Shown here piece after piece: positions 34,446 to 47,710 of a DNA stretch of 64,000 nt. The stretch is taken from NCBI GenBank assembly GCA_013398015.1, contig VZRR01011373.1, positions 169,895-233,894 on the forward strand, in the 5' to 3' direction. The translations under genes and the position numbers were made by a program. Within the stretch, counting starts at the first letter, position 1; each line of letters starts with the position of its first letter. This DNA is from Oreocharis arfaki (taxonomy: Eukaryota > Chordata > Aves > Passeriformes > Paramythiidae). The notes under the pieces are model-generated. The model saw only the letters and a program-made list of their open reading frames with translations, was not told where the DNA came from and did no database searches.

Positions 34446-37400
34446 GAGGGGTGTCCAAGGTGGCACACGGCAAGGCCACTGCGGGGGCTGGGATTCGCAG
34501 TGCAACCTCCCTTTGGAGTTAGTTTTGCTGAGACGTTTTACCTGTGATACAGAAGGTTTGTTCTCCCTATATGTCCTTTTTCCTTTTCCTTCGGAGGCAA
34601 GGGCATAATTTTTCAAATTTTCAATGAGACTCATTTTCAGTCCATAATTCATTATCAAGATGACACCTAATTATTATCATTTTATAATCTCACCCTAGTC
34701 AGGAAAAATCTGGAAACTGCAGGCAGGGGAGGGTTTGGTGACAAACACAGCGTGCAGGCAGTAACACCCATTTCCATACTCACTTTTAGATCTGGGCAGA
34801 TTTCCAGGGGAATCCATGTTTGTCTCCTAGAGACGACTTCAGGAGTGGCATAGGCTTTTTTCAGCACTGAGAAGTCACACCAAACTTTTTCTTGGGGTTT
34901 GATCTGCCAGTTACAGGGCAGCAGGCTGGGGTACTGAGGATAAAGCCAGACTGGGAACGGTACCAGGACTCAGTGCAACACAGGGGGGTGAACCTCAGGT
35001 TCCTCTGCTCAGGAGGGGGGTGAATGGGCCCTGGACACCCCTGGCTCTGTGGGGATGAGGCACTTGGCAGTGCCATCCCTTGCCAGTGTCTCTGCCTGAG
35101 ATCAGAATCCCTTCTGGGAGCTCCTGAGCCCTGTGCACCTGCCGTGCAGTGGGACCTGGGCAGTGCAGGACCCAGCCCATCACAGCAGTCACTTCATTAG
35201 TCACTAATGATCTGCACACTTAGAAAGCATTTAAATCTGTTTTATAGTGATTGAAAGACTTCAATGAGATTTTGCTAATTAGCTCATTGCATACCCAACG
35301 AGCCCTGCAAAAGCTTGGCCACATCGTGGCGTTTACTGGACACCAAGCATCAGGCTTTCCATTTCCTCTTCTATTTATATTCTCTGTTTAAACAAAAACC
35401 ACAAATCTTTCCAGGTGACCTGTTTATTAAGTGAGTTTTGAACACTTAACATTTGCATTTATTAATTTTCTAGAAAAACTGGTATTACTAGTTACTGAGA
35501 ACTAACTGCTATCTCAGATTTCACTGGATACCAGCTGCAAATCTTGGTAATAAGACTTTGGTGATGATTAAGCCAGTGACATGAGTTTCAGTGGCACATG
35601 TAGCCAGCTCCAGCTTTGCAGTGACCTGTGAGGACTCAGCACCTCGGACAACACCCCCACAACCCCTGGGCACAGCCAAAATAGATGCAGAAAGTCTGTA
35701 TGACCGGATTTGTCACACCTGCGTGCACAGGGAGCAGCTGTTTGTGTAACTTGGGTGTGCAACCGCTCTGACCCCTGAGAGCTGCGAGGGAATGGCCCGT
35801 CAGAACTCTCTGTATGGGTTGCATGTTTAAGCAGAATCCCAGAGCCAAGTCCCAATAAATGAACATGATCTGATTGGTTTTTTACTGAGAATGTTTGGGT
35901 TTCTGAGCTCAGGCACTGAATTCTGAGATGTCCTTTTCCAGAGAAGAATCTGTAGTACCTTCTCCCAGGGTAGGACTCACAGATCCCTCCATGCTCTGGA
36001 GTTTTGTTCTACATTTCTTGGTTGCATGATCAAAAATGCTTTTTCAGTAATTTCATCTCATTTCTTTTCAGTAATGACAGATCTTTTCCCTTTGCAAAAC
36101 CACCTTTATATTCTCTTACTGGGTCACTGTTAACTCTTCTACGCTCTACATAATAACACTGGAGATTTTTTGTAGATAGGCTTTCTGCCAGTCTCCTTCA
36201 TAAAAATGAATTACATCTGGAGCAGGTATGAACTTGGAACAATTCCTACCTCCCAGGTAAAATAACTCATCTGATGCATGGGCATACCTTGAATCCTGCA
36301 CAGACTGAAGAGGCTGGGAAGGTGGAAGGAAATTTTTCTAATTCATAGCTGAATTTCCTCTGATGAAGGACATGCACAACCAACTGCAAGAAAACAAACG
36401 ATTGTTCTGATTATTTTTCACTGTAGGAATAATTGGTAACATTGTTCTTCTTGGCAAAGATGAATAGTTGGAACCAGACTGTTTCACAGAGACAAAATAT
36501 CCACAGGGAGAGATTTTTGAGGCAGTCATAGGATGCACCCTACAGAGTGTGATTCTCATGACATTAAAGCCGTGCTGGTGGTGTTGCGATTTACTTCTAA
36601 TGAAGAGAGAAATGAACCTGATAAACACAGCGTAAATGTTCTATGGAAAGGACAATAAAAACATCACATTTTGGGCGAGGTCTGGCTCTCGTTGAAGCCA
36701 AAAGCGTTGAATTCATTGAACTTATCCAAAACAGGAAAAAGAATTTATGAGTGTGGAGGACGAAGGAACACTGCTGAGTCCGAGCCACTGAATAACTCCT
36801 CACCACAGAAGAGATCCCCCAGAGTTTTGCAATAGTAACTGTTGTGTTACTTTGTGGAATTTTCTGATCCTTTGATAATGTTTCCTCCTTTTAACAGCAA
36901 AATCCACACTGCTTCTTGAAAGCTTTTAGAATATTTTTCCTTATGCTTTTATCCTAGAGAAGGCAGGACCGCATTTGGTATTTAGGACAGCGAGCTGGCA
37001 ATCTGGATTCTTTTCAGCTTCGTCACTAACCCATGCTATGACTTTGATCTCCTCATTGTGCAGCACCACTTGGAGAAGCCCTGGGGAGTCTCCTGTGCCT
37101 CAGAAAGGGTCCTGTCTGTGCCACCAAAGGCGCTGCCAGTGCAAACCTGGCATTCCCAGCTCCTGCACTAGTTCTTTGCAGCCTGGCAAAGCCACTTGCA
37201 GAGGCTCCTGGAGCTGTGCTGGGGCACAGGTCCTCAGGGTTATCTGTGTGTGGTGCTTTCCCTCAGTCTGCCATCTCCACAGGGTTGTAACTCCACAGCT
37301 TTGGCTTCACTCACCTCTCCCCCAAGGCCAGGCAAAGCAAGTGTTTATTTAGAAACAATTAAAATTGAGCATTTAGATACTAGACTGGGAGGAAGTAAAC

Positions 37401-39507
37401 AAGTAAAATGTAAAGTAAACAAATTTAAAATATTTCAATTCTGGCTAAAGTTTTGCAACCAGAGGCCAGTCTTCTAAACACTCTCCCCTGGAATCTCCAA
37501 AAATGCTCACACACTCAGGCACTGGCATCCATTAGTCCCAGGCCTGAACATACATTGTGCTCCAACCTTCTTTGGACAGCTCTTTGAAGTTCTCCACTCT
37601 TTTATTTCCTAAAATTAGGTTTTATAATATAAATGGGTCTCTAATTGACTTTTACCAAAGCCAGCAGCAATGGATATTTTAGCAGTCGTTCCTCTGGGTT
37701 TAGACCTAATTGACCAGAAGGTGTGTGACCTCTGTAAATACACCTCTGGCCCTTCCTGGGATCCAGGTGCCTCATTACTTCTGCCTTCCTCCTAGCCAGC
37801 CTGTTGGCTGCTGCTTCCCACCCACTCTGAGCTGCTCCCTTTGTTTCTTTATACAGAGTTATTAGTCTTATTCAAGACACTGGTTACACACAGATTCTAT
37901 TAATTTATGACTTCTGGTCTCAGCAGTTTCCTCTAGAGAGCTGTGTATGCTGCTCTGTATGAGTATAGATTATTGATTGGTAACAAGTTGTTCTGATGGG
38001 ACTTGTCTATGGGAGCAGTAATTCCTCAGCTTCATCCTCTCTCCAAGTTTCAGGCTAAAATTTCGAAAACCCCTCAAAACCCCTTCCCTTTTACTGCCTG
38101 CTTTGAAAGGAGTCACTGAGCACCTCGAGGTTCAGCTGGCTGTGCTTGACTTTGGGAGCTTGGTTTGAAGTGAGGCAGCTGCCCCCGAGATTCCCCTGCT
38201 TGGATGTGGGGTACTTGCTCTGGGGGATGTACACTCTGGAAACAACAAGCTAAATAAAAACATGGGCTCTTTGTAAATGCCTTCAACTTTAAAATGGGAC
38301 TTTCAGTTTCTAAAGGCTGGCAGGGAGTTAGTTTTGAGTCAGTCTTTGTGTGGTCATTTTCATTCTGGAATGAGAGTGTTCTTGCACAGAATTACACTAA
38401 AATGTGTTGTCGAGAGACATTGTCTTTTGTTTCCATGAGTTTGCAAATATTCCCAAACAAGTTTGATGTAAGCCAGAATGTCCCAGCTTTTATCTTGCCG
38501 AATAAAAGCATCTCCCTGAACACCACAAGCCCTCGGCTCGCTCGGAGCTCCGGGAGCTGCCGGAATGAGCACATTCCTGACCTGACGGTGCCAGGCTCTG
38601 TGCCATGGCCCAGGCGAGGCAGTTTACAGCTGCTTCAGGGGGTCTCCCTGTAGTGCTGCCACAACACCACGTTGTGATGAGACTTTAATGAACTTTCTAA
38701 GCTGCCTGAATTCCTCTGATGAAGGGCATTATATGTGTACAGTTTGTTTGTATTGTTGCCTAATTATGAACAGCAATTAAGACTTCACACCTACAATTTG
38801 TATTCACAATTTGTAAAATTCCCTTGCCCGGAGTTCTCTACTACTGCTGCCAACAAGGCATACAGCAAATTTTATTCTTTACCCCAGTGCCATAGAACAA
38901 AGCTCTTCATCAGCCTCATGTCTCCAGCTGGCAGCACAAAGGCCCAGACCCGAAGCTGCTGACTCGAAGCCACTGTGGCTTACGTGTCCCTTAGCAGGGC
39001 TTGTCCACACCTCAGCCAAGAGAATGGCAATGACAGTGCCCAGGCGTCCAGCACACACCACCAAGCCTGATCCTGCAGATGCCCAGACCAGGAGTGACTC
39101 TCCCACGGGAGCGGGCCTGCCTGGGGACTGCCACTGCTTGCAACACTGCAGGGAGGGCGTTTGCAGACGGAAAATTAATTGTGTGGGTTCTTGTATTTAT
39201 TCAATCCTGCGCTCCCCAGGTACCATCAGCTGTCCGTGACCTTCCCAGGAGCTGGCAGTGTTTAGGACTTCATCGTGTTCCATGCACCAGCCCTAATCCA
39301 TTTAACTGTGTCCATACACATCCCAAAACGATCTGTGGCATGGGGAGCACGCTGAGCACACTTGTGCACCTCTAATCTGCAACTCAGTCGTACTTTAAAA
39401 ACATTGCTTTGAAAATAATTCTCCTGGGGAAGGATCAAGCCAATGCTGTTTTTTAGAGCTTTTCTCCTGAGCCATCAGGTTGGGTGGGGTTGGGCAATCC
39501 GTGAGCG
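34446..39507. other. Intergenic region, no gene recognised
   Basis: This is mostly unique, AT-leaning DNA. A stretch near 36985-37080 has faint similarity to an antisense MIR (TTCGTCACTAACCCATGCTA, then TGACTTTGATCTCCTCATTG), but it is too weak for a firm call. No exon or RNA gene was recognised. Confidence 0.5.
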
Positions 39508-39512
39508 GGAGG

Positions 39513-39558
39513 GAGCAGCAGGAAGGAGCAGCAGGAAGGAGCAGCAGGAAGGAGCAGC
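39513..39558 (+). repeat. 13-bp tandem repeat, about 3.5 copies
   Basis: The unit GAGCAGCAGGAAG starts at 39513, 39526, 39539 and 39552, with identical full copies. It is a short minisatellite. Confidence 0.92.
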
Positions 39559-42444
39559 CAGTCCAGCTGTCAGTGGCACTGTCTGAGGAGCTCGCAGCGC
39601 TGTGCCACAGCAGCCAGAGCACAAATGCCTTACCTGAGCACAGCAGTTACTCATGGAAGCACTTACCTTGGAGCCACAGGGACTGACCAGGGCCTCTGCG
39701 CTGTATTATTAATTTTGTTGCTGATTCTGTGAGTTGTGATCGGAGTCAGAGGCAAACTAGAACATGGCAGCATTGTTTGGACAAACAGAACAGCACCAGT
39801 CCTTCACGGATGCATCTCCTGGAAAATGCTCGTTTTCTGACTCTGCTGGGGAGTTTTGCAACAGTATCTAGGAAATATATTTGAATGGGAATGTCTCCAA
39901 ATGGTGACTATAACATGAGTACAAAGTATTGTTAATAAATTAATTGACTTTGGGTTTTTTAGCTAGAAAAATAAACCCAGGCTCATGTTGTTTGAGTGAA
40001 ACTCAATTCAGCATGGGCAACATCAAGAACACAGCTAGGATAAAAACTACCACACAGTAAATCAAAGAACAAGAAAAGTACAAGGCTATTAATGCTTTAC
40101 TATAACATTCCTCACAGCCTCTCTGCACTGTGGAGAACTGCAAGCCAACATTTTTCAACTGTCCTAAAGAATGTGAAATGTAAATGTTTAGAAGAATGTT
40201 TTTGTGCCAAGCTGAGAGTGATCATAAACATCAGCTTCTAATAGAAACATTTTCAAAAGATGCGCTCCTTGCTGCCAGCTTTTGAGAGCAACACCATGTA
40301 AATTAGCTCGGAGTCTCCTTGGATTCTTGACACTCCATTGCTGCCTTTTAGTTGCCAAAAATTGTTGGATTGATGTTATGTTTGAACTTAAAGTATGAAC
40401 TGCAACTGTATTAAATATGCTGCTTAAATGTCGTGTGGATAAACAATAAATCACCTGCCTGGGATTTGTTCTAGGGACAGGCCTAAAGAAAATCTTGAGG
40501 GAAAAGAACCACTGTTTTAATTATGACCCTTTATTTCTGTGGCACCACGGATGTGCCTGGTGTTTTGCTGGAGTTTATGGGTTGGCTGCGGTGTGACTCT
40601 GCCATGGCTAATGACACACCGAGAGCAGAGCGTGGCTGACTCCTGAGTGTGGCCACTCCACCCTGCAGATCAGGGAGGGGACAGTGCCCATCCACCTGCA
40701 CGTGCTGGAACTGAAACCCTGCCTCTGACAGCGCTCTGCTTCCTCACAGGAACCTCCACCATTGGTTATCATCAGAGAATCTTAGCCAAAGTGTTCAAAT
40801 CCAGGAAAATTAAAAGGTCTTGGGAGCCATAACCAGTTTCAGATGACTGGTTTGGTTAAATCACCCGAGATTCCAGATAAATTTGTGTTTTGTAAAGTGA
40901 AACATTTTAGCTTTGGGATTTAGAGTTTCCATTTTAGTTTAGCGCTTAATTGAATTTTAAAAACCCTTAAAGCAAAATTAAATATTTGGATCAAAGTGTT
41001 TCCTTATGAACCAAAATATCTTTTTTGTCACTGCTGCTAATGAATCCAGTTTAGTATCTCGTTAGGAGAAAGAGCCATCTCTGATCACAACTCAGAGCAT
41101 GTCTTTCTATAATCAGTGTTCACTCTTCCACCTCCCATCATCCATGACAGCAGATGCTTATTGATGACATGAGGGTTAGACATGACATGGTTATTAGTGG
41201 ATCATGGTTATAGATCTTTGCAGATTTTATTTTGATAAAGGCCTTGAAATAACTTCAGAAAAATCTGGGTTTAGATAAACTTTCCAAGCCTTATGTATAG
41301 CCTGCCACTTGTTTGGAAGCGATTTAAAGGGGATGTGGAAAGGCAGAGGGCAGCTGTAGGTACCAGCCCCAGGGATGTACTGGAGAAGGACCCTGAAGTC
41401 AGGGCTGGTTTGGAGCCCACACTGCTGAAACAGCAGTGCAGAGAAGTGCAATCCTAGGAGTACTATATTTTTGGTTCATTCTTTTCTTTGGTTTTTTGTT
41501 TGTGCTTTGGGAGGGTCACATGCTCCGTTTACAGAACGCTTGTGGAAGCGTGGCAGGCAGGACTGTCCAGGTGCCCTGTTCCCCATAACCCCATCTGGGA
41601 ACAGCTGAGCCTGGCTGCAAAGCTTATGGGGAAAAGCCAGGAGAAAACTCACTGTCACTATAAGCAGGAGATGTCCTGGTTGGGGGCAGAAGACACTGTT
41701 TGAATTAATTCCCCCTTTTCCTCTTTCGATTACTACAGAAACAAATATGATTTTCAGATGAGGTAACGCCTGTTACCTGTGTCAAAGGAACACAAGGATG
41801 AGCAGGAGAGGGGAGAGGACCAGCCAAGGCTCACAGCATGGAAAGATGGGAAAAGGACTGAACAGCAGAGAATCAGAGGATGAGAGCTGTGCTCACAATG
41901 AAATCACTGGGAATTTTGCCACGAAAGCAGAACTGAGTTGTTCTTTCAGGTATGAAAAGTGCTGTGAATGACAAACACAGAACTCCCATTGAGAGGTTAG
42001 GGCAGGAAGCTGTTTTCTTCCAGGGATGAGCCAAGAAGCTGCAAAAGCTGGATCCCTAAATTTGTGTATTCTAGGCAAGCCTTGACAGAAGCCTTGCTTC
42101 CAGCATCCCCCGAGGGTGTCTCTTAATCCCCATTAATATCTCTTGTAGTCCTTCCACCTCTCCCTTGATTTCTAGTGGCCATCCTTCTCTTTTCCATCTC
42201 CTCAAGGACTGCACTGTAGTCGAAAGCATACAGGAGTCAGAGGATGTCTTTGCACTGTCTTTAGTAGCCTGTGAATCAGAGCAGGGAGGTCACAGTTCTT
42301 AGGTTTATAATTTGTTTTGCAGACAAATCAGGATATTTTGCTATTGTTTTGATTTGAGCCTCAGAAAACCCTGGAAATAGCAGAAGCAGCAAATAGATAA
42401 AACAAGTTTCGTGCCAATGGGACAACCAAAACAGGCTGTGTGTG
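39559..42444. other. Intergenic region, no gene recognised
   Basis: This is unique DNA, AT-rich at 39880-40080 and 40850-41000. A segment at about 41745-41810 (TTTTCAGATGAGGTAAC and following) has partial similarity to the MIR core but was not called separately. No coding evidence was found. Confidence 0.45.
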
Positions 42445-42545
42445 CCATCCCAATACAATCTGGTCTTGGTGCAGAACTAGGAATGAAAGTCCTGACTTCC
42501 CTCCTTGTGCTTTTACCATTAGACCATGCAAACTCCCCCAAATTA
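42445..42545 (+). mobile_element. Probable MIR/tRNA-SINE 3' relic
   Basis: GCAGAACTAGGAATGAAAGT, CCTGACTTCC, then CTTGTGCTTTTACCATTAGA and CCATGC follow the MIR 3' part (GAGCCGGGATTCGAACCCAG, TCTGACTCC, GTGCTCTTAACCACTAGACC, ATGC) in order. Only this end is recognisable. Confidence 0.6.
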
Positions 42546-45500
42546 TCATAGAATTGTGCAGAGTAACATCCAGCAGAGACCAGCTCTGCCCGGCTCCTAT
42601 GAGCCTGCCAAGGCTCTTGGGATAGAGAGGGAAGGGACACACAATTCATTTTAAGAAGGTTTTTTTTCCCCCTTTTTGTCGTCTTCTTTGTGGTGGTTTG
42701 TGAAATGCCAGGAAGGAACAGTACAATGAACAGAAAATGTTCCAAGGAAACCAGGCTGCTCCGTGCCATTGCCCAACCAGCACCCAGTGTACCAACCACG
42801 GAGCTTTGCATGGGAGTGTGGGACACACATGGGGACTGTGATTCTGCTGGCAGGAGGCCTCTCTCCCCCTCTGAATTCACAGAGCAGAGACAGGGCAGAG
42901 AATCAGAGCCTCTCCGTACCTGGCTGAGGCTCTCCCTCACTCCAACACAAATGCAGGTGCAGAGTTATCGAGTCCAGAACTTTTTTGCACAATTTAGAGC
43001 CATAAAATGGAAGCTGCCTTTGAGCATTTGGCTCTTCCTCTCTTGCAAGTTTGGGCCAGATGCAAAAGAGGACTTAAGCACTTACAATTCCATAGGTTAC
43101 TCCCTGTTCAGGATAACATTTCTTCCAGTACCAGCAGCTTTATGTCTGGACATGCCCAGAACTGCTGGGATCTGAGCAGCTTAGTGCAGAGTTCCCACCT
43201 AAAACCCACTGCGATCCTCGCAGAAGGGAAGGAGCGTCCCTTTTCTCGGGAGAGCCAGGTCAGGAATATTCCAGACCTAACGCACAGCAGCAGGACCAGA
43301 CCCCTCACACGGGGCAGTGGCAGCTGTTTCCCTTTAAACCTGGGCGGGCAGGAGGGGTGTGATGGGGCTGGAGGGGTTGGCTTGCCCTGAAAGCTCAGCA
43401 GAGTGAGAGTCCTCAGCAGTCCGGCACGAGGGGCCGGCTGGGATCGTCCAGGAGAATGAGCATCCACCCCTCGAGTGGGGCTGGGAATCTGAACATTTCC
43501 AACACAAAGAAGCAACAAAAACTCAAGGCCCTTTCAAGGAAAACATAAACGTAGTGAATTAGAACAAAACCAAAACAAAACCAGAAAAACAACCAACCAG
43601 AAAAACACACCACCAAAAAACTGAAGAAACCACAGTTATTCTGCTGCCTAATAGCATGAAGACATGATGGTACTTGCAGCTTCCTGCTTGGACCTGGCTT
43701 GCTCCAAAGTTATTTTGTGTGTTGATCCTGTGGTTTAGATGATGAAGATTAGGTCTGAGTGAGCTGGTTCAGATAAAAGGGGGAAAGGCAGCAACCAAAC
43801 CTTCACCCAAACTCCAATCTAAACTTTTCTAAGCTTTGAATAAAAAAAGAAAAGTATTAACTTTTCTTTATTATTCCTTTGTTTTGCAATTAAGATTTTA
43901 TTTGTAGGTGCTGTTATTCATCAGCTACAGTTATTCATTCAAAGCTTTGGAAGTCACAGTGTTGTGTGGAGGAGAGCTGTTATCCCTGCAAACACAAAAC
44001 CACACATTCCAGGTTCACAAAAATACGTTTCTGCTGCCTCTCCTGAACTTGGCTTTTTAATGGAACTGGGTTTTTTAATCCTAGTTACTGCTTCCAGTGC
44101 CACTGCCACCATATCATGCAAGTTTCTGCCCAGTTTTGGTTTCTGTGCATCTTGGCCTGGAATGTTCAGTTACAGATTTCCTGATAAAGATTCCAGCTGA
44201 CAGCCAGCAATTTGGCCAATGTTCCTCAAAAAAAAAAAAATAGGAATATAAAATCGTGTTCCAAAACCTGAGCGGAAATGTGTGAGTGGTTGATTCTCAA
44301 AAAAACCCCCAAACCCAAAACTAAACAAACAAGAGCTGCCTGCTGCTTGGCAATTTTGAAAATTAAAATTAAAACTATGTTATTTTACTTTACTACGTAA
44401 TACTTTTCAGTACCTATTTTTAAATGGTTGCCTCAGCCAATAGCACACTTTAGTGCTTGATTAGCACACATTTGGCACACAGAGCACCAGGGGAAAACAC
44501 ACTTACTCCATTTATTCTCAAGCTGGACAACTCTTTGCAGATGTCGAAGACATGCATAGCAAACCCAGTACTTGCTCCTACGCAAGGCACTGGGCGGATC
44601 AGCACAGTTCCTGTAGCTACTGGCCTCGTCCTCAGGCTTGTAAGTCCCAGACAGACCCTGGCAGCTCCTGGGGTGCTTGGCAGCACTCCGCACACCCTGT
44701 GGACTTGCTGGGAGCCCACGGGTTAGGCTGCCCAGTGGGGAATTGGGCTGTAGGAATATTGCCCATGGACATTTCTGTTCAGAGAATTCACTTCCCTGCT
44801 TTGCAGTCTATTATAACCCACCAGGTGCAGGAAAACCCACTGGATATACCCCACAAGGAATATATATCCCATAAGGGAGGGGCTGTGGGGGCCAGGTCTC
44901 CACAACATCAGCATTTCACAAGGCAGCTGCACCTTGGTCCTTCCACCGTGCAGGCACACAAATGAGATGCTCAAATTGGAGTCTGGCTTCTTCACTGTGT
45001 CACTGGCAGGAGGCAGATGCCTTCAAAAAGAGGTTGAGCTTCCCAAATGGTAAGGAAATGAGGATTCTAGCAGTTCAATAGGACTAATCCAAGCCTTCCA
45101 GCCCTAGAGCCAAGTGTGGCAGGAGGGTACAAGGCTGTGGGAAGGGCTGTGTGGAGACTGCTGCTCACACCTGCAATCACTGGCCCTGGGTGGGCACGAA
45201 GGAGGGAGCTGCTTTCTGTGCCAGCTGCTGTTTGTGCAGTGGTTCAGTCAGGATGAATTAAAAATGGGATGAGTGAGCCAGCTCTAGAGAGTGGCTTCCA
45301 TCATCACAAACGAAAGAGGCTTGGCTTAACATTTGAACTTTCTGGGTGCTTATTCTAATTCAACCACAGAATCTTCTGAGAGTTCAGCCATCACTAATTA
45401 AGACCTGCAACGATTTATCTGTGGTTCATCCGTGCACTTGGCAGCTTTTGCTTCAGAGGGACTGAGCACTGCAAAGTGTCAGTGCTGGGAATGCCCCTCA

Positions 45501-47339
45501 GAGGAGCGCAGGGATCAGCCAGCTCCACACCTTCCTGTCAACTCTCCTGCCCCTTCCAGAGCTGGGAATGCTTCTGTGTGGCCTCAGATTTAGGGTGAAA
45601 ACAAATAACCCACTTCAAAAATAAACTGCCCTAGGAAGTGTCTTTGAAATTTTTTAATGCCAAATTACAAAAACATGACATGCAAATGTAAATAATTTCC
45701 CCTGCAATGAATGCAGGAAATGAAGAAGTGGTATAAACAATAGGGAATTGGACAGGTCTGTTTTATTTCCCTTCTTCCTCCATCTCCCCCACAGTGTGAT
45801 TCAATAAATATTAATGAAAAAGAGAAGGAATAACACTTATCTATTAATTTTTCTCCTTTTATTCTCTGATCATGCTAAATTGAAAAGTGTTTTGGGGTTA
45901 CATTTAGTCATGTATATGGTTGTTTGAGCCTTTTATTAGCCATGATTCATTCTGCATATCAGCATAACGTGGAGCTCATGCCTTTGGTCTGTGTCTGTTC
46001 CATGATGCTCAGTTATCTGCCTGCCCCAAGCTATCTGTGGGGATGGATTTGCATGGACACTGTTCCCTTATGGAAGAGTATGCCAGGAATGACCGGTCTG
46101 GTACTACCTGGCCAGGTGAGGTTCCATTCAAATAATGCACATGCCACCAAAACAATTCAGATCAAAGGTCTGCCTTTCAACAGAATTCAAATGTAAGGAC
46201 TTCTAAAGCAATTTTAGCAGTTGGCTTTACAAATGAACTTATGTCAGCTGCTCTGTATGATGAGTGACTAAATTACTTCTGTATCTAATCTTATCTCGTT
46301 ATCTGTCTGTCTGTTTTTCAGCATTTCAGTGCCCATCACCACATTATCCAGGCGCCACCATAAGATTAAGAAGCTCTGCAGTGACATTCTCAGCATGGTC
46401 TGTTCAGAGGTCATTAGCAGAGCCTTCCATACTGGAAAAGCCTGGAGGAGGGCACGGAAGTGAGCCTCAGAAGGAGAGGAAAAGAAAAAAGAGGCAGCAA
46501 CTGCTGGAGCCTTTGTGGTTGTGCTCATCCCGTGTGGATCTGCTCAGTGGTGCTGGAGCCCAGGGAGCTCGTGGCAGGGCCGTGTGCTGCTGCAGGGACT
46601 GTCACTCCTGTTGTACGCTCCTGTCGCCTCGGACATTGGCTCACGTGGCCTCGGCACTGCTGTCCTGTGCTCTCCTCGGATGCAATTCCCATGCTGGGTC
46701 CTCATGGTTTCTGTGTGTTCCAGCCTCAGAGCAAGATATTTCTCTCAAAGATCCCAAGCACAGAGCAGGCACTGCAGCCAAGGAACCACCTTCTCTGAGA
46801 CAATATATTACCTAAGTTTTATTTCCCTCACAGTGGGGAAATCCTCCCAACTCTGTGCTTGAAGAAGCCAGAAAGGGTGGTTTTCAATGTACACAAAGCT
46901 ACACAGGACCCATGGAATCAGGGGATACGACTCTGTCCCGGGAACCCCAGTCCTGCTGCCACTGAAGCCGTGGTGTCTCCAAGGACAGCCTGGGACCTCG
47001 CGTTCCGGGGAGGCGGCACTGCCCATCCCCTGGCGCTGCTGCTCCCAGCAGGTACCGGTAAGTGAAAATGTGCCAAAGCTGGTTTTTGCTGTGCTGCCGT
47101 TCAGAAGCCTGGCTCAGTCCTGAGGGGCCAATGGCAGCGTGCTGCCGTCGTTTGTTTGCTCAAACAAACCCTGGAGTCCTTTGTGCCCCTCTCGGTACAA
47201 AAGCAGCCGGGGATTTACGCTGGGGGATAAATAGGTGGTTCCAAAGTGAGAAAGAAAGAGCCAAAGTTGGAAGCTAACCACAAAACGTGGGTGTAAACGA
47301 TTACCAAAGGCTTCCAGTAACTCTGCTATCATCAGAGAC
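42546..47339. other. Intergenic region, no gene recognised
   Basis: Apart from the A/C-rich tract at 43555-43622 and an A-run at 44228-44241, this is unique DNA. At 45680-45687 an octamer motif ATGCAAAT precedes a small inverted repeat (45696-45720) in an AT-rich context that may be regulatory. No exon or RNA gene could be supported. Confidence 0.5.
43555..43622 (+). repeat. A/C-rich low-complexity tract
   Basis: About 65 bp are nearly free of T and composed of AAAC, CAAAA and ACC blocks. This is simple-sequence DNA. Confidence 0.7.
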
Positions 47340-47710
47340 TGGCTTTATGGGTATGGCCTCAAGAAGTTTCCCTCCACTTAATTAAAGAGGCAGATAAGTA
47401 TCTAGGTGGAGTGTGCAGATAGGTTCTGAATGAGTTATCCACTAAGGCTGGTTCGCTGCACCTATTGTTAAAGCCAGAATATAATATCAGATTAATGCAT
47501 TATATTTGCCTATTATAGCACTATGTCATCATTATATGACATGTTATAATTAAAGCCCTGCATTAGAAACAAAACTATTTGGCTTGGGATAAGTTGCCTT
47601 TATGACTTCTGTGGTTATGATTTCCTCCTTTTCTTAACCCCTTAAAACTGCATAATATAGCTATTTGTAGCTGTATAAAGAAAGTTTCTAGTTTCAGATT
47701 CTAATCTCAG
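47340..47710. promoter_or_regulatory. Candidate conserved non-coding element with GATA-type cores (unverified)
   Basis: This AT-rich block contains several GATA-type motifs (AGATAAG at 47392-47398, AGATAG near 47417, TTATCC near 47436, GGATAAG near 47587), a TTAATTAA site and short inverted repeats such as TGTCAT...ATGACA near 47524-47541. Motif clustering and composition suggest an enhancer-like element. Nothing here proves conservation or activity. Confidence 0.25.

Noticed and set aside
42543..42570. ATCATAGAATTG stretch resembling an antisense CR1 start
   Set aside because: The match is limited to a few bases and overlaps the end of the SINE-like relic. No further CR1 sequence follows.
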